A stretch of 64,000 nucleotides of DNA. Source: Roseibium alexandrii DFL-11 (GTDB taxonomy: Bacteria > Pseudomonadota > Alphaproteobacteria > Rhizobiales > Stappiaceae). Within the stretch, counting starts at the first letter, position 1, and every line of letters starts with the position of its first letter. The DNA lies in assembly GCF_000158095.2 (NCBI RefSeq), contig NZ_CM011002.1:4377703-4441702 (forward strand). Reading direction: 5' to 3'. The notes under the pieces were generated by a model. The model made no database searches. It was not told where the DNA came from and saw only the letters and a program-made list of their open reading frames with translations. Positions 57,545-64,000 of this stretch are shown here, one piece after another. Position numbers and translations under genes: made by a program.

Positions 57545-58978
57545 TCAGCGCGGCAGGTCGCTTGACCCGGTCAAGTACTCGTCTACGGCGCGTGCTGCCT
57601 GGCGGCCTTCACGGATTGCCCAGACGACCAGCGACTGCCCTTTGCGAACATCTCCCGCTGCAAACACTTTGTCGATCGACGTTTTATAGTCGTCAGTGTT
57701 GGCCTTGACGTTGGTGCGGCCATCCAGTTCGAGTTTCTCACCGGCCTGTGCGATGTAGGTGTCCAAGCGTGGTCCGGAAAAACCGATCGCTGCAAAGACA
57801 AGATCGGCACGCAGGATGAATTCCGTGCCTTCGATTGGCTTGCGCTTCTCGTCAACACGGGCGCATTTCACACCGGTTACGACACCATCTTCATCTGCGA
57901 CCAGACCGAGCGTTGCAGCAGAGAATTCGCGCTCTGCCCCTTCCGCCTGAGAAGAAGATGTACGGAACTTGGTTGGCCAGTAGGGCCAGATTGTCAGCTT
58001 GTCTTCTTTCAAGGGCGGGATCGGACGAATGTCCAGCTGAGTAACCGACAGCGCACCCTGACGGAATGCAGTTCCAACACAGTCGGATGCGGTGTCGCCG
58101 CCGCCAATGACGATAACATGCTTTCCGCCGGCCCAGATCGGAGCTGCATCGCCTTCTGGTTCGCCGCCAACGCGGCGGTTCTGTTGAACCAGGTAGTCCA
58201 TCGCCCAATGGCAGCCCTGAAGGTCCATGCCTTCAACACCAGGATCGCGCGGACGTTCAGCGCCGGCGCACAGGATCACAGCATCGTGGCGCTCGGTGAG
58301 CTCGTCCATGCTGACCGTGACGCCTACATCGACGTTGTAGTGGAAAGTAACACCCTCGCCCTCCATCTGTTTGACGCGGCGGTCGATGAAGTGCTTTTCC
58401 ATCTTGAAGTCCGGGATGCCGTAGCGCAGCAGACCGCCGGCCTTGGGCTCCCGTTCATAGACGTGCACCGTATGGCCTGCCCGCGCGAGTTGCTGGGCCG
58501 CGGCCATGCCTGCGGGGCCGGACCCGATGATGGCAACGGCCTTGCCTGTCTTCGTGGCGGACGGTTCCGGTGCGATCCAGCCCTCTTCCCAGCCCTTGTC
58601 GGCGATCGCCTGCTCAATGCTCTTGATGTTGACCGGAATGTCTTCAAGGTTGAGCGTGCAGGCTTCTTCGCAAGGAGCAGGGCAGATGCGTCCGGTAAAT
58701 TCCGGAAAGTTGTTTGTGGAGTGCAGGTTGCGCAGTGCGATGTCCCAGTCGCCCTGAAAGACCAGATCATTCCAATCCGGGATCTGGTTGTTGACCGGAC
58801 ACCCGCTTGGTCCATGGCAAAACGGGATGCCGCAATCCATGCAACGTGCCGCCTGGTTGGCGACTTCCTGATCGTTGAGCGGGATCGTAAATTCGCGGAA
58901 ATGGCGAATGCGGTCAGAAGCTGGTTGGTACTTCTGTTCCTGACGATCGATTTCCAAAAAACCGGTTACCTTGCCCAA
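57545..58978 (-). CDS. gltD: glutamate synthase (NADPH) small subunit
   Basis: 477 aa from TTG 58978, which has AGGAGG five bases upstream. This gives the family's usual length; the frame stays open further upstream to 59170 and would overlap gltB. Iron-sulfur cysteines are in [18 protein letters not shown] and [13 protein letters not shown]. The FAD and NADPH sites follow with [19 protein letters not shown] and [16 protein letters not shown] motifs. It supplies electrons to GltB to make two glutamate from 2-oxoglutarate and glutamine. It lies 86 bp downstream of gltB. Confidence 0.93.
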   Translation of the reverse strand: MGKVTGFLEIDRQEQKYQPASDRIRHFREFTIPLNDQEVANQAARCMDCGIPFCHGPSGCPVNNQIPDWNDLVFQGDWDIALRNLHSTNNFPEFTGRICPAPCEEACTLNLEDIPVNIKSIEQAIADKGWEEGWIAPEPSATKTGKAVAIIGSGPAGMAAAQQLARAGHTVHVYEREPKAGGLLRYGIPDFKMEKHFIDRRVKQMEGEGVTFHYNVDVGVTVSMDELTERHDAVILCAGAERPRDPGVEGMDLQGCHWAMDYLVQQNRRVGGEPEGDAAPIWAGGKHVIVIGGGDTASDCVGTAFRQGALSVTQLDIRPIPPLKEDKLTIWPYWPTKFRTSSSQAEGAEREFSAATLGLVADEDGVVTGVKCARVDEKRKPIEGTEFILRADLVFAAIGFSGPRLDTYIAQAGEKLELDGRTNVKANTDDYKTSIDKVFAAGDVRKGQSLVVWAIREGRQAARAVDEYLTGSSDLPR

Positions 58979-59064
58979 GGCGACCTCCTCAAATTTGTGC
59001 GTCCTCAAGGTGGCTGCAATCGGCCACGATCGGCGGCCGAGAGCCATTTTGTTCAATGTGCCGG

Positions 59065-62000
59065 TTACTCCGCCGCGACCATGCCGAGGCGTTGCTCTTC
59101 CATTTCCCGCAATGCGCGGCGGTACTCGACCGGCATGACTTTCACGAACTTCGGCCGGTAAGTGGCCCAATCGTCCAGGATCGCTGCTGCCTTGGTCGAG
59201 CCGGTCAACTCCTTGTGCTTGGTCAGCATCTGCCGCAGGCGCTCATCATCATGACGGGTCATGTCGCAGGACAGGTCTACACGGCCCTTGTGCTCAATGT
59301 CACCGCCATGGTGATGCAGCTTCTCAAGCAGGTCGTCTTCTTCGGTGACCGGCTCAAGTTCCACCATTGCCAGGTTACAACGGGATCCGAAGGTTCCATC
59401 CTCATCGAGAACGTAGGCGATGCCGCCGGACATGCCAGCTGCGAAGTTACGTCCTGTCTGACCGATGACCACAATGACACCACCGGTCATGTATTCACAA
59501 CCGTGATCGCCGACGCCTTCAACAACGGCGACCGCACCGGAGTTGCGGACTGCGAACCGCTCCCCTGCGACGCCGCGGAAATAGCATTCGCCCTCGGTTG
59601 CTCCATAGAGCACGGTGTTGCCGACAATGATGGAGTCTTCGGCAACGATCCGGGTGTTTTCCGGTGGGCGGACGATGATCTTGCCGCCAGACAGGCCTTT
59701 GCCGACATAATCGTTGGCATCGCCTTCCAGGTCCATTGTGACGCCTTTGGCGACGAATGCGCCAAACGCCTGACCCGCTGTGCCCTTGAGCTTAACTGTC
59801 AATGTGTCCGGCTTCTTGAGGCCTTTGTTGCCGTAGCGCTTGGCAATCTCGCCAGACAGCATGGCGCCAACCGACCGGTCCACCGAACAGATGGTCTCTT
59901 CGATCGTCGACTGTTCCTTGGTGTCCAGCGTATGTTGCGCAGCTGCAATCAAGCGGCGGTCGAGAATGTCGACGATTGGGTGCTCTTGACGCTCTGTCCA
60001 GCGGGTTTCTTCCGGTTTTGCATCCGGCTGGAAGAAAATCCTGGAGAAATCAAGGCCGTTGGCTTTCCAATGATCGAGCGCGGCTTCCTTGTCGAGGAAG
60101 TCGGATCGGCCAATGAGGTCATCGAGTTTTTCAACGCCGAGGGATGCCATCAGTTCACGGACTTCTTCAGCGACGAAAAAGAAGTAATTGATGACGTGCT
60201 CCGGAGTGCCTTTGAAGCGCTTGCGGAGAACCGGGTCCTGCGTCGCAATCCCGACCGGGCAGGTGTTCAAGTGGCACTTGCGCATCATCAGACAACCGGC
60301 CGCGATCAGAGGTGCGGTTGAAAACCCGAACTCGTCCGCGCCCAGAAGAGCGCCGATGATCACATCACGGCCTGTGCGAAGCCCACCGTCAACTTGCAGC
60401 GCAATACGTGAGCGCAAGCCGTTTAGAACGAGGGTCTGTTGGGTCTCTGCAAGGCCAATCTCCCACGGAGAACCGGCATGCTTGAGCGAGGTCAGTGGTG
60501 ATGCGCCGGTGCCGCCGTCAAAGCCTGAAATCGTGATGTGGTCCGCCCGCGCCTTGGCAACGCCTGCGGCCACAGTCCCGACGCCAACTTCGGAGACAAG
60601 CTTCACCGAGATGTCCGCGACCGGGTTCACGTTCTTCAGGTCGTAGATCAGCTGTGCAAGATCTTCGATGGAATAGATGTCGTGGTGCGGGGGAGGAGAG
60701 ATGAGGCCAACGCCCGGGGTCGAGTGGCGGACTTTTGCGATGACCGCGTCAACCTTGTGGCCCGGCAACTGACCGCCTTCGCCTGGCTTTGCACCCTGAG
60801 CAACCTTAATCTGGATCATATCGGAGTTGACCAGATATTCGGTTGTCACGCCGAAACGTCCCGAGGCGACCTGCTTGATGGCCGACCGTTGCGGGTTCAT
60901 GGTGCCATCCGGCAGCGGATTGAAGCGTTCTGGCTCTTCGCCGCCTTCACCTGTGTTCGACTTGCCGCCAATCTTGTTCATGGCGACGGCAAGACTGGAA
61001 TGGGCTTCTTTCGAAATCGATCCGAAAGACATTGCCCCGGTCACGAACCGCTTGACGATGTTCTCAGCAGGTTCAACCTTGGAGATATCGATTTCGGAGC
61101 GGCCGATCTCATCTGCATTTTTGATGCGGAAATGGCCACGGATCGCGAAGCGTCCGCTTTCTTCGTTCACTTCCTTTGCAAATGTCCGGTACATGTCCGG
61201 GAGTTTGGAGCGAACAGCGTGCTGCAGGTTGGCGATGGAGTCCGGCGTCCACATGTGGTTTTCGCCGCGGATCCGGTAAGCGTATTCGCCGCCGACATCC
61301 AAAGACCGGCGCAAGATAGCCACATCGCCGAACGCCTCAAAATGGCGCTGAACGGTCTCCTGGGCGACTTCACTCAGGCCAATGCCTTCGATCATTGTCG
61401 CTGTGCCGAAGAAGTACTTCTCGACGAATTCAGAGGACAGGCCAACTGCGTCAAAAATCTGGGCACCGCAATAGGACTGATAGGTCGAAATGCCCATCTT
61501 GGACATGACCTTCAAAATGCCCTTGTCGATCGATTTGATGTAACGCTCAACGACTTCGTACTGATCGACTTCTTCTGGGAAATCCATCTCCATGTGCATG
61601 GAAAGAAGAGTTTCGAATGCGAGATACGGGTTGATGGCTTCGGCACCAAAACCTGCCAGAACGCAGAAATGATGCACTTCGCGTGCTTCACCCGTCTCAA
61701 CGACCAAGCCGACAGATGTGCGCAGGCCTTTGCGGATCAAGTGGTGATGGACCGCAGCTGTTGCCAAGAGGGCCGGGATCGCAATCCGCGAGCGGTTGAT
61801 CATGCGATCCGACAGGATGATGATGTTGTATCCGTCGAGCACCGCTTTTTCTGCGCGCTCGCAGAGTTCGGCCAATGCTCCTTCCATACCTTCAGCGTTC
61901 TTGTCGGCGTTGTAGGTGATGTCCAGAGTTTTCGCCGAGAACTGATTGTCAGCGATGTCGCCGATAACCCGGATTTTTTCCAGGTCTTCGTTGGTCAGAA

Positions 62001-63798
62001 TCGGCTGACGGACTTCCAGGCGTTTGGACGTCGACAAACCCTTCAGATCAAACAGGTTCGGGCGCGGACCGATGAAAGAAACCAGGCTCATCACCAGTTC
62101 CTCACGGATCGGGTCGATCGGCGGGTTGGTGACCTGAGCGAAGTTCTGTTTGAAATATGTGTAAAGAAGCTTTGATTTGTCTGACAACGCCGAGATTGGC
62201 GTGTCGGTGCCCATGGAACCAATGGCTTCCTGACCGACTGTTGCCATCGGGGTCATCAAAAGCTTGATGTCTTCCTGAGTGTAGCCAAAGGCTTGCTGAC
62301 GGTCGAGCAGGCTTTCGCCTGCGATCGGGGCCATCTGGCGGACGCCCGGCAGATCTTCCAGAACGATCTGTGTCTTGTGCAGCCAGTCTTTATACGGGTT
62401 GGCCGTGGAAAGCTGGCGCTTGATTTCATCGTCAGAAACGATCCGGCCTTCTTCCAGGTCGATAAGCAGCATCTTGCCCGGTTGCAGGCGCCATTTCTGG
62501 ACGATCTTTTCTTCTTCAACCGGCAGTACACCGACTTCAGAAGACATGATTACGAAATCGTCTTCGGTCACGATGTAGCGCGCTGGGCGCAGACCGTTTC
62601 GGTCAAGCGTCGCACCGATCTGACGGCCATCGGTGAAAGCAACGGCGGCAGGGCCGTCCCACGGCTCCATCAGTGCAGCGTGATACTCGTAAAAGGCACG
62701 GCGATTGTCGTCCATCAGCGGGTTGCCGGCCCAAGCCTCCGGGATCAGCATCATCGCAGCATGCGCGAGCGAGTAACCGCCCATCACCAGGAATTCGAGC
62801 GCATTGTCGAAACAGGCTGTGTCTGATTGTCCCTCATAGGAAATCGGCCAGAGCTTCGAAATGTCGTCTCCGATCAGCGCGGATGAAACAGATGCCTGGC
62901 GGGCAGCCATCCAGTTAACGTTGCCGCGGAGCGTGTTGATTTCACCGTTATGGGCCACCATCCGGTAAGGGTGAGACAGGTCCCAGGACGGGAACGTGTT
63001 GGTCGAGAAACGTTGGTGAACCAACGCGAGAGCAGAGGTAAACCGCTCATCCTTCAGGTCGCTGTAGTAAGCACCAAGCTGATAGGCGAGGAACATGCCC
63101 TTATAGACAATCGTCTGGCTCGACAGCGAGACGATGTAGAAGCCCTTGGTGACCGCATCTGTTTCCGCGCGAACCGTATTGGAAATCACTTTGCGCAGAA
63201 CATAAAGCCGGCGCTCGAAGGCATCCTGATCGTCGCCATTCGAACGTTTGATGAAGACCTGACGGGACACTGGCTCGGTTGCGGCAATGTCCGGGGCTTT
63301 GGAAAGGGATGCGTTGTCGACCGGCACATCGCGCCAGCCAATCAGCTCCTGTCCTTCGGTCTTGATGACCCGTTCTACTATCTCTTCGCACGTGGCACGC
63401 AGGACATCGTCCTGTGGCAGGAATATAACGCCCACACCATAGTCGCCGAATTCCGGGATTGGTGTGCCAGCTGCAGACATCTCTGCTTCGAAGAACCTGT
63501 GCGGGATCTGAACCAGCATTCCGGCGCCGTCGCCCATCAGTGGATCTGCACCAACTGCACCGCGGTGTGTGAGGTTCTCCAGAACCTGCAGTCCATCCGA
63601 AACAATCTTGTGGGATTTAGCGCCCTTCATGTGGGCAACAAAGCCAACACCGCAGGCATCGTGTTCGCGCGACGGATTGTAGAGCCCTTTGTCGGCGGCC
63701 GTGCCCAGTCGATCGGCAAGTGTTGTGGCTGTCACGGTGTTTGTTTCCGTCTGGCCTGCTTGCATGGCTGTGCTGGTCGTCAGCTCTGTCTTCGTCAT
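59065..63798 (-). CDS. gltB: glutamate synthase (NADPH) large subunit
   Basis: 1577 aa from ATG 63798 with GAGGG upstream. A propeptide of about 48 residues precedes the nucleophile Cys49 in [13 protein letters not shown], which is freed by cleavage. The glutaminase domain, central domain, FMN-binding synthase domain ([19 protein letters not shown]) and [3Fe-4S] cysteines ([13 protein letters not shown]) are complete, followed by the GXGXG beta-helix domain with repeated Gly motifs. It acts with GltD in ammonium assimilation. Confidence 0.95.
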   Translation of the reverse strand: MTKTELTTSTAMQAGQTETNTVTATTLADRLGTAADKGLYNPSREHDACGVGFVAHMKGAKSHKIVSDGLQVLENLTHRGAVGADPLMGDGAGMLVQIPHRFFEAEMSAAGTPIPEFGDYGVGVIFLPQDDVLRATCEEIVERVIKTEGQELIGWRDVPVDNASLSKAPDIAATEPVSRQVFIKRSNGDDQDAFERRLYVLRKVISNTVRAETDAVTKGFYIVSLSSQTIVYKGMFLAYQLGAYYSDLKDERFTSALALVHQRFSTNTFPSWDLSHPYRMVAHNGEINTLRGNVNWMAARQASVSSALIGDDISKLWPISYEGQSDTACFDNALEFLVMGGYSLAHAAMMLIPEAWAGNPLMDDNRRAFYEYHAALMEPWDGPAAVAFTDGRQIGATLDRNGLRPARYIVTEDDFVIMSSEVGVLPVEEEKIVQKWRLQPGKMLLIDLEEGRIVSDDEIKRQLSTANPYKDWLHKTQIVLEDLPGVRQMAPIAGESLLDRQQAFGYTQEDIKLLMTPMATVGQEAIGSMGTDTPISALSDKSKLLYTYFKQNFAQVTNPPIDPIREELVMSLVSFIGPRPNLFDLKGLSTSKRLEVRQPILTNEDLEKIRVIGDIADNQFSAKTLDITYNADKNAEGMEGALAELCERAEKAVLDGYNIIILSDRMINRSRIAIPALLATAAVHHHLIRKGLRTSVGLVVETGEAREVHHFCVLAGFGAEAINPYLAFETLLSMHMEMDFPEEVDQYEVVERYIKSIDKGILKVMSKMGISTYQSYCGAQIFDAVGLSSEFVEKYFFGTATMIEGIGLSEVAQETVQRHFEAFGDVAILRRSLDVGGEYAYRIRGENHMWTPDSIANLQHAVRSKLPDMYRTFAKEVNEESGRFAIRGHFRIKNADEIGRSEIDISKVEPAENIVKRFVTGAMSFGSISKEAHSSLAVAMNKIGGKSNTGEGGEEPERFNPLPDGTMNPQRSAIKQVASGRFGVTTEYLVNSDMIQIKVAQGAKPGEGGQLPGHKVDAVIAKVRHSTPGVGLISPPPHHDIYSIEDLAQLIYDLKNVNPVADISVKLVSEVGVGTVAAGVAKARADHITISGFDGGTGASPLTSLKHAGSPWEIGLAETQQTLVLNGLRSRIALQVDGGLRTGRDVIIGALLGADEFGFSTAPLIAAGCLMMRKCHLNTCPVGIATQDPVLRKRFKGTPEHVINYFFFVAEEVRELMASLGVEKLDDLIGRSDFLDKEAALDHWKANGLDFSRIFFQPDAKPEETRWTERQEHPIVDILDRRLIAAAQHTLDTKEQSTIEETICSVDRSVGAMLSGEIAKRYGNKGLKKPDTLTVKLKGTAGQAFGAFVAKGVTMDLEGDANDYVGKGLSGGKIIVRPPENTRIVAEDSIIVGNTVLYGATEGECYFRGVAGERFAVRNSGAVAVVEGVGDHGCEYMTGGVIVVIGQTGRNFAAGMSGGIAYVLDEDGTFGSRCNLAMVELEPVTEEDDLLEKLHHHGGDIEHKGRVDLSCDMTRHDDERLRQMLTKHKELTGSTKAAAILDDWATYRPKFVKVMPVEYRRALREMEEQRLGMVAAE

Positions 63799-64000
63799 GT
63801 GCGCCCTCACTGTTACCCCAGTGTTAGCCGTGGTTTGGAGCGTCGGGTTCCGTTCGGGTCGCATTCCATCAAGAGTGCGGCTCGGTGAACCCTGGCTGTT
63901 GCCCCGGCTCTGTCGATGTACTTACTGCAGCGGCTTGTTCTGGCAAACCGTCGCATTGCCGCAGCGCCACTTAGCGCCGTTGAAACACAATTGCCTCATC
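63799..64000. other. upstream region of gltB
   Basis: About 200 bases from the gltB start to the window edge. No gene, tRNA or recognised operator was seen. It should hold the gltBD promoter. Confidence 0.5.

Noticed and set aside
59056..62175. Two long plus-strand frames (421 and 545 codons) opposite gltB
   Set aside because: They are antisense to conserved glutamate synthase coding sequence and have no motif or start signal.

Overview
The window looks like a chromosomal segment of a free-living, probably marine alphaproteobacterium. The rRNA order (23S, 5S, initiator tRNA), the alphaproteobacterial form of tRNA-fMet, the TRAP and Liv-type transporters, the neighbouring lytic transglycosylase and DUF459 gene, and the GC-rich coding sequence all fit Hyphomicrobiales/Stappiaceae-like bacteria. 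The genus is inference and was not tested. No insertion sequence, prophage, CRISPR array or integron was seen.

Layout. 1-3735: the 3' part of an rRNA operon (spacer, 23S, 5S, tRNA-fMet, terminator), with a family of about 30-nt hairpin repeats in the spacers. 4012-14403: mixed single genes: LysR regulator and creatininase-family amidohydrolase, an HEQAH putative metalloprotease, a 3-TM protein with a cytoplasmic tail, MarR regulator, chromate transporter, O6-alkylguanine methyltransferase, DMT exporter, L,D-transpeptidase, OmpA-type lipoprotein, LacI regulator. 14463-24703: betaine/choline-type BCCT transporter with a universal stress protein, a PAS-GAF-GGDEF diguanylate cyclase, an aminotransferase, a CobW-family metallochaperone GTPase with a WD40 partner, a DUF2937 protein, and LysR and TetR regulators. 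24771-28804: leucine-type dehydrogenase, a DUF1007-NicO metal exporter fusion and a class I amidotransferase-like hydrolase.

28873-38778 is one of the most unusual blocks. A Cache-sensor two-component system is divergent from a complete TRAP operon (TakP-like binding protein, a large 344-aa DctQ, and an 888-aa DctM carrying a roughly 340-aa soluble coiled-coil tail). A perfect 18-bp palindrome lies in the divergent promoter region. A second two-component pair lies convergent downstream. 39035-47502 is a seven-gene operon: acyl-CoA synthetase, LivG, LivH, LivM, LivK, LivF and a PaaK-like protein with a degenerate P-loop. This suggests uptake of an acid followed by CoA activation. Its binding-protein gene is bracketed by strong intercistronic hairpins.

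47633-64000: ferrochelatase, an SPFH/NfeD membrane pair, a MotA/MotB stator pair, a KpsF-type sugar-phosphate isomerase, an outer-membrane beta-barrel, a MltB-type lytic transglycosylase, a DUF459 SGNH protein that has lost its catalytic residues, and the two glutamate synthase subunits (gltB, gltD).

Several genes appear to use TTG or GTG starts with good Shine-Dalgarno sites, so their starts here differ from the longest open frame. All functions are read from motifs and family knowledge; no database search was possible.
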